Assembly (NCBI RefSeq): GCF_020520425.1
Contig: NC_079491.1
Location: 2,666,001-2,730,000 of the forward strand
Source: Spinacia oleracea
Lineage: Eukaryota > Streptophyta > Magnoliopsida > Caryophyllales > Amaranthaceae
Length of the DNA stretch: 64,000 nt
Direction: 5' to 3'
The notes under the pieces are model-generated. The model was not told the DNA's origin and searched no databases. It saw only the letters and a program-made list of their open reading frames with translations. Of this stretch, positions 1 to 12,304 are shown in pieces. A program made the position numbers and the translations under genes. Each line of letters starts with the position of its first letter. Position 1 is the first letter of the stretch.

Positions 1-1066
1 CTTCAAACACAGATGATTTTTCTTTCCTCTGTTTCCTCTGTTTTCCCTTGTGTTTTATCTCTTTTAGTATCTCTTCTTCAACTGATTTGTTCTTATGCAA
101 AAGCCAGAAAAACCATGTTAAAGCTGCTGATGTGGTGTCTCTTCCTGCAAGAATGAAGCTGATAACAATGTCAGTCACAAATTTCTCATCCGAAAGTCCA
201 GATTTTAAGAACCTTGATAACAAATCCTCTGTTTCTTGTGAAGTATCCTCTGAATTTTTCATCATTTCCTGTTTCTTCTTCCTAACAAGGGAATTAGCGA
301 ATTCCCGGATCTCCAAAACAGCTTTTTTGAGCCTTTTTTCAGACCCAATATTCAGAAATTTACCAATTTTTGACAGAATAGGGAAAAAAGCTTGGAATCT
401 TTTTGTACTGATTGTTACAGCTTCTTCAAATGCTACTGCAAATTTAGCTTCTGGTAAAGAAGGTAGTAAATATTCAGGGTCATACCCAAAAGCTATCTTG
501 CAAATATTGTCAAAAGCAAACCTCTGAAGTATGTTTTGGAGATCAAGAACTGTCCCATTTTTTGCAGCCTCCGATAACATAGGCAAAAGCCGGTTCGAGA
601 GCTCGGATTCAACGACATTCTCCACGAATTTTCGCAAAGATTTGGTGTTGAATTCATAGCTAGCAACTTGTCTTTGAAACTTCCAAGTTTCATTATCAGC
701 ATTGAATATTCCATCACCTAAAAGGTCCTTTAAAACACCCTTTTGAAAAGGGCCCTTTTGGTAAATAGCGAAACGTGTTTTGAGGATGTGTTCAACGACC
801 GTTGGATCAGCGGTTTGGATACTCTTAACACCGAACGGACGGTGGAGAATGAAGGTGGAAGTCGGGGAAGAAATGAGGAGTTTTGTGATCCATTGGAATC
901 GATCCTTTTGCTGGCTCGCAGCAAATAAATGACCAATTATAGGGTAGGATTTAGGGAGATTATTATTATTATTACTCGGGGTAAAGAATTTGTGGATATA
1001 GAGTAAAACAATATAAGATAGAAGGATGAGTAGTAATGAAAGTAAAAACTGACCAAGATCAAACAT
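1..1066 (-). CDS. Cytochrome P450, CYP94 family (3' part beyond window start)
   Basis: The frame is open from the ATG at 1066 down to base 1 and gives the first ~355 residues of a P450. It begins with MFDLGQ and an N-terminal membrane anchor (about residues 5-25), followed by a proline-containing hinge. It matches the intact CYP94 at 12715-14277 along its length, including the YQKGPFQK, LLGDGIFN, LQRFAFDNIC and SFILAGRDTTSAA segments; the last is the oxygen-binding I-helix. The ExxR and haem-cysteine motifs lie outside the window. CYP94 enzymes are ER-bound oxidases of fatty acids, and some members oxidise jasmonoyl-isoleucine; which substrate applies here cannot be read from sequence. No break is seen in the visible part, and the gene appears intronless like its neighbour. 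Confidence 0.9.
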   Translation of the reverse strand, partial: MFDLGQFLLSLLLILLSYIVLLYIHKFFTPSNNNNNLPKSYPIIGHLFAASQQKDRFQWITKLLISSPTSTFILHRPFGVKSIQTADPTVVEHILKTRFAIYQKGPFQKGVLKDLLGDGIFNADNETWKFQRQVASYEFNTKSLRKFVENVVESELSNRLLPMLSEAAKNGTVLDLQNILQRFAFDNICKIAFGYDPEYLLPSLPEAKFAVAFEEAVTISTKRFQAFFPILSKIGKFLNIGSEKRLKKAVLEIREFANSLVRKKKQEMMKNSEDTSQETEDLLSRFLKSGLSDEKFVTDIVISFILAGRDTTSAALTWFFWLLHKNKSVEEEILKEIKHKGKQRKQRKEKSSVFE

Positions 1067-2001
1067 GGCTTCTAAACTGACCAAATTCGAATGGCACAAA
1101 AAGCAAAAGAGAAAAACTTATCAGCCATGTAAAAATAATCAAGATTAACATTTGTTTAATGAAAACTTATAGGGTAATGGAGTAGTGGGACTAATAATAA
1201 TAATAGTTGACCTACTAGTGGGAAAGGTCAGATTGGTTCATGTTAGAGTTCATGGATGACCTACTCTTTTCCATGTGCTTGATTAATGTTTGGTAAAAGT
1301 TTGAAACAGCATAATATATGCAAGTTGTAAAATTTCCAGCCACCTACATATATCTCTGTCCTACTTCCTTCTCCGGTTACACATGAACTTAATTCCCTTT
1401 CTCCTCTTTTGCATCATATTATTATGACAAACTTTCACATGCATTATAATGAACCTCGGATTTCTCTACAGTTCATTGATGCATGAAGTTCAGAAAAAAA
1501 AAAATCAGTAATTTCCAAGCACATGCTCGATTAAATTAGCACGGGGTACGTAAGACTAGATGTTTTGGTTCCACGCTCCTCGTTACATCTGTATATGACC
1601 ATTTAAAATATAAGCCTGGTTTGTTCTAAAACTTAAGAGAAAGTAGTTCAAATATGATGATTTTGACAGGAAGTTGTTGGAATATATGGAAATATCCCAC
1701 TAAAGAGAAAAGTATAATGTAGTATGTAGTAAGTACGCAACAAAATTGTATTCACTATGCCTCACTTAGAACCAAGCACAACATGATTTTGATGTCCCAG
1801 AAACCACTTAAATAAGGTATAAGAGTTTCTCCATCCTTTAAACCCTCCTTTCTTCTTCATATGCTAAAACTTGCAGATTTCCTAGCTAGTAGATTGAAGA
1901 TCCTTATATGTAAAGAGGATTTTGATCATTTTATAATCATTCTTTCTTCAATCTTTCCGAAAAACCTACTCTACTCTGCACGTTCTCCATCATATAAAGA
2001 A
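1067..2001. other. Intergenic, upstream of the first CYP94 gene
   Basis: AT-rich DNA with no credible coding frame. It should hold the promoter of the CYP94 gene at 1-1066, but I cannot point to a convincing TATA box or element. Confidence 0.5.
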
Positions 2002-2004
2002 TTA

Positions 2005-2312
2005 GAGCATGTTTGGTGTAGAGTTTTTAAGTGATGGAAATAGAATCAATTAACTATTTACATTATCTAATGTTTGTTATGAGAGGACTGAGGAGTGGTA
2101 ACACAATCCATTTCCTAAGGGTAACCATTACCACCATTCGTTACCTCTCCCTACCCTATGGTAACAACATTGTTACCATCCTCAATTTGTTACAAGTGAT
2201 TCATTTCCTAATGTAAACCAAACAACTAATATTGGTAATAACTAACACCACCCTTTCCCCTTCTTATTTATCTCTTTCCATTTCCTTTCCTAAGTTTATA
2301 CCAAACATGCCC
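2005..2312. mobile_element. Tourist/Harbinger-like MITE, copy 1
   Basis: A 308-bp non-coding element with imperfect terminal inverted repeats: GAGCATGTTTGGTGTA on the left and the complement of GGGCATGTTTGGTATA on the right. It is flanked by a 3-bp TTA duplication at 2002-2004 and 2313-2315. The 3-bp TTA target is typical of PIF/Harbinger MITEs. It is closely related to the element at 18403-18711. Confidence 0.8.
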
Positions 2313-2969
2313 TTAGACTAGGTGATGCACTTGCTCTGCTGCCAGAACAAGGCAAACACGGCCTACCGGTAAAAGAACGCCCCTTGAAGCTAGATTTCCT
2401 TTCCGTAGAGGCTCAGTGTACATTATTTCATTCTTTGTACATCAACTTATCGTCTAATACGTAGTAAGAAATGCAAGAAGCAATTATATATTACTTCTCA
2501 TACACAAAAACCTAAGCAGAAACCAATGATTCTTGAATATTTCTTCTTCAACTTTATCCTAGTGAATCATCTTTCCTACCCAAATAAGCATATCAGTACA
2601 TTCACATCAAACAAGCAAAGAAACAACAGGACATATTGGAAGTTGCACATATTTTCCATAAACCAAACTTGATCACTCTATAAACATCCTTTCTTCAACC
2701 CTTTAGAGGCAACCCATCTTAAATCTTCGATTCTTCGCCGCCAAGTGGACTATATAAACTAGCTTAAAACCCTTCCTCCACCACCCAACCTTCTCCAAAA
2801 TACTTAAATACCAGCCACAACCCTCTTCATTTGTTAAATTACCAAAATGGAGGTAACAATAACAAAAAAATCAAATTATTGTAAGTTCACCTCAAACAGT
2901 ACTTCTAGTATACATAGGTCAATTATTTTGCTACCTCCTTACACAAACCAAAAAAACCTAAATCCACAT

Positions 2970-3272
2970 TTATAAACTAGAAATTGTGATTTTAGCAACA
3001 CGAAATACATCATACATGTGCAATTTGTATATAGCAAAAGCAATCATTGAAAGAACTATTCCAAAAATAGAAGTATTGGATTCAATTGAGAAGAGAATTG
3101 TACAATACCAGAAATGAAGAAAGAGGGAGAATGAGATATGATGCACCTTCAGAAAGCGGCAAAATCCTGAAGCATGGTTTAGACCCCAGTAAAATTCGAG
3201 TTCTTTATCATCTGGATTCTGGGCAAGTGATACCCAGTACCCAACACTTTCACAAGATTTGAAGCAATTCAA
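2970..3272 (-). other. Possible orphan exon, unrecognised
   Basis: The minus strand has an open stretch from 3272 with an ordinary-looking protein composition for its first ~45 residues (CESVGYWVSLAQ, then DDKELEFYWGLNHASGF). This runs into a good donor-like site (GAAG/GTGCAT) near 3145, after which the frame turns AT-rich and intron-like. I do not recognise the family and see no partner exon nearby. It may be a stranded gene fragment or chance; confidence is low. Confidence 0.2.
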
Positions 3273-3627
3273 ATAGGATATGACTTAAATTGCTGATTTT
3301 TATTTTTATTTTCATGATTTGAGGGTATAGAAAATTGGTAGGGGAAGAAAATAGAATAAAGATAAAGGTCCTCTGGAGAGTTTCTAAACCTCAAGTGACT
3401 TGTGTCCATGATCCAAATACAATCATCTTGAGTACCAACACATAATATGTCAGTAACAAAATGCAAAATTGCTTAGAAATACCACCAATATAAGTCATAT
3501 GTGTTATTATTGGTATTCACATAATTTGTATTGGTACTAACATATTCTGTATTGGTACTCCAAATTCTGTATTGGTACTCACTTGTGTCCAATATGGACA
3601 CAAGTCACTTGTGACAAAGACTTCCTC

Positions 3628-3978
3628 CTCTGTTTGGTTCGGAGGATTCGGAAGGAAAAGGAAAAGAAAAAAAAGGAAAAATATTATTTTTGTGTTTGGT
3701 TCCAAAAATTGTATGGAAAGTGAAAGAAAAGGAAAGCTCACTGTGTAAAAGTTCCAGGAAAAAGAAAATTAAAATCTGTCAAACAAAATATTAAATGTTA
3801 AATCCATGTTTTCTCTTCCTTTCTCATCCCTTCCTTTACTAATGTTGTAACAAACATGGGATTCCATCATTTCCTTTTATCATATCAAACATGGAAAAAT
3901 ATATTTTATTTCTTTTGTTTTCTTTTCCCTTCCTTTCTTATCCCTTCTCTTCCTTTACTAATATTGAACCAAATAGAG
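3628..3978. mobile_element. MITE with CTCTGTTTGGTTC ends
   Basis: About 350 bp bounded by CTCTGTTTGGTTC (3628) and its near complement GAACCAAATAGAG (3966-3978). The interior is purine-rich on the left and pyrimidine-rich on the right, as in a fold-back MITE. No clear target duplication is visible, so the superfamily is open. Just before it (3500-3580) the phrase TGTATTGGTACT recurs three times. Confidence 0.5.
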
Positions 3979-4399
3979 CCAAAAAGATGGTAGCTTGATG
4001 AAAGGACGGAAAAGGGAGCAAAGTGAATTAAAGATTAAAATTTTGGCTTGTGGTAATGTAATGACCAAAGGTTGCTACATATTGTTTGATGCCCGGTTGA
4101 CTTCATGATAGACATGACTCGAAGTGTAACTGTCAAATTGTGTAAGTAGTTGTCTAATGTTATTCATACGAAACTGTATTTTTCACGGACATTTAGTGTG
4201 TCCCTGCAAAACCTTAATAATTATGGATTATCTCCTTCAATAAAAAATATGTTCAATATTATTTTTCAATTGCTAATAATATATAATTTGTTTCGGAAGG
4301 CTATAGCCTTTGCAAGAAGGGGGGGGGGGTGTGGCTCCCAAATTATAGGAGCGACTAATAACATTATTCTCTAAAAGATCTCAAGCTGCTCGTGACCAT

Positions 4400-5370
4400 A
4401 ATTATGTCGAACATAATCATCAAAAAAATTAGTTTTATGGTGTTAGGGATCGGGGGCTTCCAACCAACCTGAATAAACCGATGTATCTCTTTAGGAGTAT
4501 TCATAAATGTATGCATGTCAAGAGAGTCTAACCTACTACGCATATTCCCTTCGTTGCAAACTTTTAAAGCTATAGTGTAAAGTCAACGACAGAGAATGAG
4601 GTTTGTATAAAAATAGTTGTGTTTCTCGTCTTCCTAATCCTCCAGAATGAAGTTATAATTTTTTTTAGTAGGTAATCCCACATTATTTCGTATATTGCGA
4701 AACAAATTGAAAATTGAATTTGCTCGGAGATAGGTACCAAGCCACCAAATTGATGCATTGTAATCCCAATATTCTTTAGTGATGGCACAATTTAGAAACA
4801 GATGATCTTGTGTTTCATTGTGACTAGGAATACCGATGTTACAGTAAATTAAGTTGTCCCTAGTTAAAAGACTATTATGTAAAAGTTGTCATAGAAAAGT
4901 TTAACTTTGAGAAAATATCCAATTTTCAAATCCAGTGAAATTCCCATTTAATAAAAGAGATAGCTTTATGAGCTAATCAGATGGCAGGTTTAACTGTGAA
5001 TTGTCCGTTACTGAAATATCCCCAACATGGTTCATCAAACACATTAGTGACTAGCTAGTAATGGAATACCTTTGTTAACTTGCACTACTGATTGAGGAAC
5101 CACTCAAGCAAGAGAATTTTCATTCCGTATGAGCTAGAGTAATAAAGTGATCCACTGTAATATCCAAGTTTTGGATAGAAGAAGTATCCAAGTTTTAAAC
5201 TGAGAGTAAATTAACGGAATAACACCAATTATCCAGCCATAAAAGGACATTAGATCATGATCCTATTTTCGATTGTATACCTTGAAGGAGATGACGAATT
5301 TGTAAAATCTTCTTCCATATCCAGGAATATTTTAGTTGAGGACTGCATGCAAAAAAATTGTAAATATTTT
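4400..5370 (-). mobile_element. L1-type LINE relic (zf-RVT region)
   Basis: On the minus strand around 4720-4860 the translation reads LTRDNLIYCNIGIPSHNETQ followed by DHLFLNC and then WWLGTYLRAN. This is the zinc-knuckle (zf-RVT) region near the C-terminus of plant L1-type LINE reverse transcriptases. Flanking minus-strand sequence to about 5370 keeps traces of the same domain (SLLLNGNFTGFENWIF). Several stops and frame changes interrupt it, so it is a dead fragment. The ends are approximate. Confidence 0.6.
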
Positions 5371-5533
5371 GCATGGATAATTTGGACCCATAGGTTATTA
5401 TGATCATAATTTATTTTCCATCATAGTTTGGCCAAGAAAGCGCAATTTACCGCATCGGTTTTGCGGATGCCGAGACCACCCTAATTCTTGGGTATGTGGT
5501 ATTATTTCACCATTTTGATAATACAAAACCGAG

Positions 5534-5964
5534 TAGAGTCGGTAAAATTTGACACGACATGAACTGAAAACAAAAAAGTTGATTAATATCAAGGATTCAC
5601 GACACACACGTTTAATTAAATGGGTCAACACGATACGACACGTTTATTAAACGAGTAGTGATAGTGTTGAGCTTTCTAGCATGAAACTTACATGACTCAA
5701 CCCACCTAAGAAAAACAACCAATAATTTAATATATTGGTGATAAACCTTTAGAGGTTAACTTTATTGAACAAACAAAATAAAACAAACAAAGTGGGCATG
5801 AAAAAATGGGTTAATGTCTAGGATTTTCGACCTGTTTAATTAAACGAGTCAGCACGACATAACACATTTAATTAAACGAGTCAAATTAGTGTTTAGATTT
5901 TTCAAGCCATTTATTATTCAACACGAACATGACTTAGCTCGACACTCCATGTTTGTCAACTCTA
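5534..5964. mobile_element. Possible hAT-like element, decayed
   Basis: It begins TAGAGTCGG at 5534 and ends with GTCAACTCTA at 5964, matching the TAGAG ends of the better preserved element at 28197-28854. The interior repeats short phrases such as ACGACA and TTAATTAAACG. No matching 8-bp flanks are visible, so it is old or misdelimited. Confidence 0.35.
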
Positions 5965-6139
5965 TAATAGAGTATGCATTAGTAGCACATTGATGTTTTG
6001 GCTTGCTTTTTTATAGATTTAATATACGTATTTGACTATTAATGTACTCCGTATTTAATGATGAATGAGTAGAACTTATGAAAAATTCATACTTTCAAAA
6101 CCAATTACGTAACAAGTAAAGAAAAAAATATACGGAGTA

Positions 6140-6404
6140 CTTCATTTGTTCTTATTTACGGAGTAAATGATACAATTATTTAGTCACGTTTGTCAATGCA
6201 CGATTTCAAACATTAATATCTTCAGTTTTGGATGAGAAAAAATTATAAAAAATTGATATTTAAAAAATATTTATTGAGACGAATCTAACAAAACCCCACA
6301 CGATTATGTTTTTACTTAAGTATAAACCACAAAAGGAAGTCAAAGGAGTTTGTGTGAATATTATCCAAAATCCTATTGTGTCATATAAATAAGAATGGAG
6401 GAAG
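6140..6404. mobile_element. Stowaway-like MITE
   Basis: 265 bp beginning CTTCATTTGTTCTTATTT after a TA and ending with the near complement AATAAGAATGGAGGAAG. The interior contains ACGAATCTAACAAAACCCCA, a phrase shared with the element at 7181. Terminal CTTC(C/A)T and TA insertion are typical of Tc1/mariner-derived Stowaway MITEs. Confidence 0.55.
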
Positions 6405-6886
6405 CATGACACTATAATGTTTTTTCTTATGTACGTAGTATGAATCACTAAACCGAGGCCCTGTTTATTTTGATATTTTTAAAGTAAATGAGTTTCCATG
6501 TAAAATAATTTTAAAGGGAAAATACAATTCTAAATAATTTTTTTCTTATATAAATAAAAATATGGAGAAAATAGAAGTAGAAGTAGGAAAGAGAAAATGG
6601 ATGGAGGGGAGAAAAAATTAATATAATGATCAATCAGGTGAGTATGCATGGCATTCCTTATTTTTTTTAAAATATATAGAATTATTTCTAGTACTCCATA
6701 TCTATATATATTATTAAATCTCCAAAGCAAACTATAACATCTATCTAAGTGTCATGATTACTTAGTAAGTGATATGACATCGTCGCGCCATGTCATGCGC
6801 ACACATGATTGTTTATTGTGTCCTTACAAAAAAAAAATGTTGCTACCTATCCTTGAACCCATAACCCTGTTATAGGTTAGTGCTAA

Positions 6887-7050
6887 GGGGGTGATTGGTT
6901 GGGGTTTTCAGGAAAGGGAAAGGGAATGAGGGGGTTCATACTTTCATTCTATTTGTTGTTGTTTGTTTTGTGGATGTTGTCATGCCCTTACCCTCTTCTC
7001 TTTTTCACTTACCCCAAATCCCTCTACAATGATACCTTACCCCCAAAGTT
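6887..7050. mobile_element. Left end of a Harbinger-like element related to 59129-60169
   Basis: TAA then GGGGGTGATTGG, followed by GGAAAGGGAAAGGGAATG, TTGTTGTTTGTT, CACTTACCCCAAATCCCTCTA and CAATGAT. The same order of phrases opens the element inside the pfkB intron at 59129. No matching right end is visible, so this is probably a truncated copy. Confidence 0.4.
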
Positions 7051-7180
7051 GTGAGTTGTGACGTACTCTAGAACAATGTAAAAGCAGAAAAATCGTTCTT
7101 TTGAATGTATAAAAATTCAATGCTCAATTTTATGATAACAAACTTTTTTCTTAATTTTTTCCTTTTACTCAAATCATATA

Positions 7181-7434
7181 CTTCTTCCGTTCCGGAAATA
7201 TCGCACCATGGTTGACTTTTACCCATTTAATCATTAAATTGACTCTTAATATACCAAATCGTATGCAAGTAAAAATCATAAAAAAATAATATTTAGAAAA
7301 TATATATTTATACGAATCTAACAAGACTCCATATGACTAAAATTTCCTTACGTACAAACCACAAAAAAATGGCCAAAGTCGTAGTGTGAATAGTGTAAAA
7401 AATAAATGGTGCGATATTTCTAGAAATTTATTTA
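7181..7434. mobile_element. Stowaway-like MITE
   Basis: It starts CTTCTTCCGTTCCGGAAATA after a TA at 7179-7180. It ends with the near complement of TTTCTAGAAATATCGCACCA. The inner part of the inverted repeat (AAATATCGCACCAT) is exact; the outermost bases at the right end have drifted. Confidence 0.5.
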
Positions 7435-7911
7435 CATTAAACATAAAACCATGAAATTAATATAGAAAAAAAAATGTTGCACTTTCTTTTAGCGAAACAA
7501 ATGTGTTTTTCTCCCTCTAAAATGTCTTTCGATTTTGTAACTCAATATAAATTTGTAACTTATAAAGTTTCTTATAAATTGTAGTACAAAAAATAAAGTT
7601 TTACACAAATATAGAATTAATCAAAATTTTAGTTTACTAATTGTTGGTAATCAATTTTATTCTAAAACTGCATATACAATGAAATTCATATCATTCTCAA
7701 ATTGCATATATAAAGTAATTTATACTTCGTAAGTAAATTTGAAATGAATAACAAAAAAATCAAATTGTACATAATACTCGGGCATCACCCAAGCTACTAA
7801 CTCGTTAATGTAATGGAAAATATGAAATGATAGACAAAGAGGAAAATAATATTATTTTAAAATATGGTATATAATATTAGTTAAATTTGAATAATAAAGG
7901 TAGAAAGTGGC

Positions 7912-7981
7912 AACACAAAAGAAACAAAGGTAATAGTTTTTCATGTAACACAAAAGAAACAAAGGTAATAGTTTTTCATGT
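7912..7981. repeat. Exact 35-bp tandem duplication
   Basis: Two identical head-to-tail 35-bp copies, starting AACACAAAAGAAAC at 7912 and at 7947. The lack of differences suggests a recent duplication. Confidence 0.9.
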
Positions 7982-8059
7982 AACCAGTGCATCTCATCCT
8001 AATTAAATTAATTTATACTTCGTATTATAGTCGAAATTTTTCGATAAATCCTTATTGAG

Positions 8060-8290
8060 AAGGAATCCCATGATCGATCATGATATGTTGTAGGTAATTT
8101 CATCACGACAACAATAAAGAATCCAAAAATCGATCATTAGGTTGAAGTTTCTTTCATCACCACAACAATAAGGAATCCCAAGATCGATCAGAATGCTGTA
8201 GGTTATTTCATCACCACAACAATCAATTTTCTCGGATCGTATATTCGTATTATATGTTATTTCATCACCACGACAATCATCTTCCTCAAG
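8060..8290. repeat. Degenerate minisatellite, ~75-bp unit
   Basis: About three and a half diverged units sharing ATTTCATCACCACAACAAT and GAATCCCAAGATCGATCA. Units start near 8060, 8130, 8165 and 8245. The copies differ in length, so this is an old array. Confidence 0.65.
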
Positions 8291-9618
8291 AGTTTTCTCA
8301 CTACTCCATCAACTTACTTCATTAGTCATTTATTTTTATAAAAGTCAATATAAAGTCATGACAAAAGTATACAATTAATTTTATGGGTTCAAACTAAAAT
8401 CAACCTAGAAAATTTCAATGTCAGTATGTTTAGTCAACTTCAAAAAAATGATTTATATTTAAAATTAAAATTAATAAAACAAGTGAAATGCATTTGATGT
8501 TATTTAGTATTCAATTAAATTTTTATATAAGTCGTTATTTAATTTTGTCATTCGTAAATAATTTGTGTTATTTGTTACGGTGTAGTTCGTAAATAATTTT
8601 ATATAACCGACTATGTGGTTTATACTTCGTAAAGACTTGCATTCTCTATCAATCAGGTCAGGTAAAGAGACAATAATCTTTTTGGTCTTGAAAACTGAAA
8701 AATGAAAAATTGGAAACTACTTTAGGTGATTTTTATACTTTTATTTAGTTAAAAAAAAAAAAAACTGAAAAAAAAAACGATTACTAACAGACACCTTAAC
8801 CCGACTTGTTTATTTAATGGGAACTCATCTAAACACATCTAGGTATTTCTTAGTATTATTTCTTTTGAAATGAATTATTTTCAACAATTAAATACACACG
8901 AATTGAATTCACCTAAAGTTTGTGTTCACCTGATTTTCTTTATTCTTTCTGAACTTATATTATATGAACTCATTATAACTTAACTAAATTAAGGTATATT
9001 TTCTATGCTGCGATATAATGGTGCTACAGATGTGATGTTGTTTGATTCGTCTCGCTACGTACCTTCGGAATATCAACTTTTATAGTTTTTACGAATACAA
9101 AATTAGAGATATTTACATTGACAATTGTAAAAATACAAAGCGTAACTATTTAATCGAAATAGAGGAAGTATTAATAGATGTGTCAAAGCATATTACTTTC
9201 GGATTGAAAATGTGAACCTTAATCTAATCCATTTAACTAAACGGGTTGCTTTACACCAAAAAAAAAAACTAAACGGGTTGCTTATACTTGCGTAGTTGTG
9301 TCAATCCATTTAATTTTTTTTTTAATGCAAATGTCGACCCATTTAACTTAATTGGGTTACCAACTTGTTATTTTCGGGTTAGGTCCGGATCAAGTTGGAT
9401 CAAAATTTCCCGGTTTTATCGGTTACCTCTTCATCTCTGATCAAAATTTCCAGATTTTTGCAATTTCATCGATTTGATTCAATTGAACAAACAATCAAAC
9501 AAACAACAACACAGAAAAGAGAGCGGTAGTAGCAGAATACCTTGTCAACTGGTTACTTCTTCTTCTCAAAAAACATTGGCAATTTTTATATTTCTTTGGA
9601 TTAGGGTGAGACGAATCG

Positions 9619-9755
9619 ATGGGGAAGAAGAAGAGACAAGTTGACAGGGTATTCTGCTGCGCCACCAAGCTGACGAATCAACTCCAGTGGACTGAAACCC
9701 TAAATCCTGCTAATTCCGCGTATCTTCAATTGGAAGAATCAACTTTATTCTCAAA
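9619..9755 (+). pseudogene. Orphan first exon (MGKKKRQVDR...), family unknown
   Basis: An ATG in good context opens a 45-codon stretch (MGKKKRQVDRVFCCATKLTN, then QLQWTETLNP) that ends at a clear donor, CTCAAA/GTATGT. It sits behind a leader with CA-rich repeats that looks like a 5' untranslated region. I cannot find the following exons in the next 1.5 kb, where only AT-rich or repeat-like DNA is seen. I do not recognise the protein. It may be the severed 5' end of a gene moved by a transposon or deletion, or a real gene whose later exons I missed. Confidence 0.35.
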
Positions 9756-11252
9756 GTATGTCTCAATTTCTTCATAATCTTAGTATTTAATTGCAATTAA
9801 TTTTACTTTTAATTGATTTTAATGCGCCAACTTCTGCTACAGACTATGGTTTTTTATATTTGGGTTCCAAATTAACCATCTTCAAATTCATTTCTGAGGT
9901 TCATTGTGAATTAATCTTCACGATTAACCCTTAATTTGATGAAAGGGGATAATTGCAATTGTTTCATTGGTTGATTGTTATTGTAAAAATTTAATTGGGG
10001 TTGATAAAAGAATGGAAACCCAAACAGGAATTAGGATTTTTGTTTAGCACTGATTAACTTTAGTTCAATTACTTAATTTGGGTTGATTGAATTACTGAAA
10101 CCCTAATGGGATTTAGGTATGTTAACACTGATTAAATCTTAATCCAGAGCTTTGATTGTAATTTCTAATAACCCGAAAGCGTTGGTTGAATATTAAGAGC
10201 TTAAGGGAACGATTTCATGAAGCTGTAACCTTTGCTAGATCAAATTTGATACCCGTTCTTCATCTCGCAAGATCGATAAGGATTTTAGAGATCAAAGTAG
10301 TGATCCAACTGAGACTAGGAAGTAGTGGTGGCCCTATTAGTCTATAAGTGCCTATGATGTGACCTTGTTTGCTTCTTCTATGATGAGATTAAGAAACATT
10401 CAAAGACTGCTCGAACTGTTGCGATAGCTAGTGTAGACTGTAGAGGAAGACTTTTTTTGGGAGGTTGTAGAAGGTTTCTATGAGACATTGATTTGATTAG
10501 ATGAAGTTTATGTTGGTTAGAGGAAAAGAAAATTTTGTAATATAAGGATTACACACGCTCCACACCTGGCTGAAGTAAGATGTAGATGATTCCTTGAAGG
10601 CAAAATCGGTGTTGGAGGTTGAGGTTGAGGATGAGGTGAGACTTGAAGTTATTGGGTACATACGGATGAATAATTAACTACATTGGAGCTGAAGGAACTT
10701 ATATGGATGGATGAAAGAGGAGAGAAATTGTGTGACCGGGGAATCGGAAGAACAAAATGATATACCTATTGGTGGCAATCTAAACAGTAGCACATTTATG
10801 GAATGTAGAATTTTTCAGAATTGCCGATGGATTTCTGAATGCTTTAAGTGTAGGTTGAGGCTCTATGTAGGGTAAAGCTTGTTCACTAGATTATCTCCAC
10901 ATTAAGCTTCGGGAACCGGGAACTGGAAAGGTGCAGAAGAGCAGGGGGATGGAAGACACGGCTTAAGTTTTGAGAAAATCAAGTTGTAATGAAACACCTA
11001 ATTGAAAATTTCCATTGAATATAACGCAATTAAGCGCCATGCATTTTAATTGAAAAACTTTATCTGCTTACTGCTTAGTAACATTAATGTAGTCTGATTA
11101 TCTACTAGCCTCTATGCAGATTGAGGGAGCTTCTTGTTAAAGCTATTGTTAGAAATATTTTGTCCTTTTGTCTATGACGTCCAGGAATGAGTAATTGTAA
11201 TCTTTTCATTGTATGAACGCATGAGTATACCGACAGCCTCTCCAATCTCCCC
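9756..11252. other. Unassigned stretch downstream of the orphan exon
   Basis: Mixed-composition DNA, less AT-rich than typical spacer around 10200-10950 (for example GTTGGAGGTTGAGGTTGAGG). No open frame, known domain or terminal repeat can be supported. It could be a very old gene or transposon remnant. Confidence 0.4.
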
Positions 11253-11992
11253 ATTGCATAAGTGTGTTAAGTTACTGACGTACCCTTTTTCACTGGCGTA
11301 CCATCTGGCAACACATCGTTGGTGGAAGCCACCTTGGTGTCTGCAGGCACTGGTGGGTATAGCGGCTATAGCCTCATGCTCTCACACATTGCAGCATGTG
11401 TGTAGTCCATGTTTTTACTTCTTCGAAAGCACAGGAATTTTCTGCTTAATTGTCCTGTTTCTTCGTAACTCTCTCAATATCTCTTCTTCTACTTGTTTAT
11501 TTTGCATAGTAGCCAGGAAAACCATGTTAAAGCGGAGGAGGTGGTGTCTCGGCCAGCAAGAATAAAGCTAATGACAATGTCTGCGACAAATTTCTCATCC
11601 GATTGACCAGATTTAAGAAACCTTGCTGCTTCTGAATTCTTCGTCATCTCCTGTTTTTTCTGCCTTACAAGGTAATTGGCAAATTCTCGGATCTCTATAA
11701 TTGTTTGTTTAAGCTTTTTCTCTGACCCAATGTTGAGAAACCTACGGATTTTCCATAAAACTGGGAAAAATAATTTGAATCTTTGGGTACTAATCATCAC
11801 AACATCCTCAAAGGCGACTGCAAATTAGATTGTGGCGAAGTGGGTGACTATCAGATTCTTGGTAGCTTCGAATAGGATTGGGGTCAACCTCTCCGAAACC
11901 TCAGCATCGACAACTGTGTCAACAAATTTCCACAATGATTTGGTACTAAAATTCAAGGCTGGCAATTTTCCTTTGAAGCTTTTCCACTGAAA
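11253..11992 (-). pseudogene. CYP94 P450 pseudogene
   Basis: The minus strand aligns with the intact CYP94 gene at 12715-14277. Its best preserved part (11489-11800) encodes QRFKLFFPVLWKIRRFLN, LVRQKKQEMTKNSE and the I-helix SFILAGRDTTSSALTWF. Downstream of this, the region around the PPVG and ESMR motifs is only recognisable as DNA (11253-11480) and carries frame changes. Upstream, about 90 bp of coding sequence is missing near 11825-11860, and the segment for YEFSTKSLRKFVETVVD is present but altered. Both the N-terminal anchor and the haem-binding C-terminus are gone. It is a host gene relic of the local CYP94 cluster. Confidence 0.85.
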
Positions 11993-12304
11993 GAATCATC
12001 AAGAGTGCACCAAATCAAATCACTGTTATCTGAAATAGACCGATCTATGATTATGAATGTTGAGGAAAAGGTTATGGAGTTTAGCTTTTTATCGGGTGTG
12101 ATGGGAAGGGATTCCACGAAACGAGTGGGTGGGATATTACACAACTTCTGTAGGCCACAAAGATTAGCAAAAGCCTATGCTAAACTTCATACATGTGAAT
12201 TTCACTGGTTTATAGCCTGTTTTAGTGCTTGTTTAACCTCATATGGTGCTAACACTTTTTTGCCAAATCCTTTTTTCTCTTCTTATTTATCTCATGTGCC
12301 TTTT

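Larger units (their letters stand above)
7435..9600. other. AT-rich intergenic DNA
   Basis: No gene is visible. It holds an exact 35-bp tandem duplication (7912-7981), a degenerate ~75-bp minisatellite (8060-8290), a likely mariner-type MITE end near 9030-9180 (ending GAGGAAGTATTA), and short repeats of ACTAAACGGGTTGCTT around 9237-9285. Confidence 0.5.
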
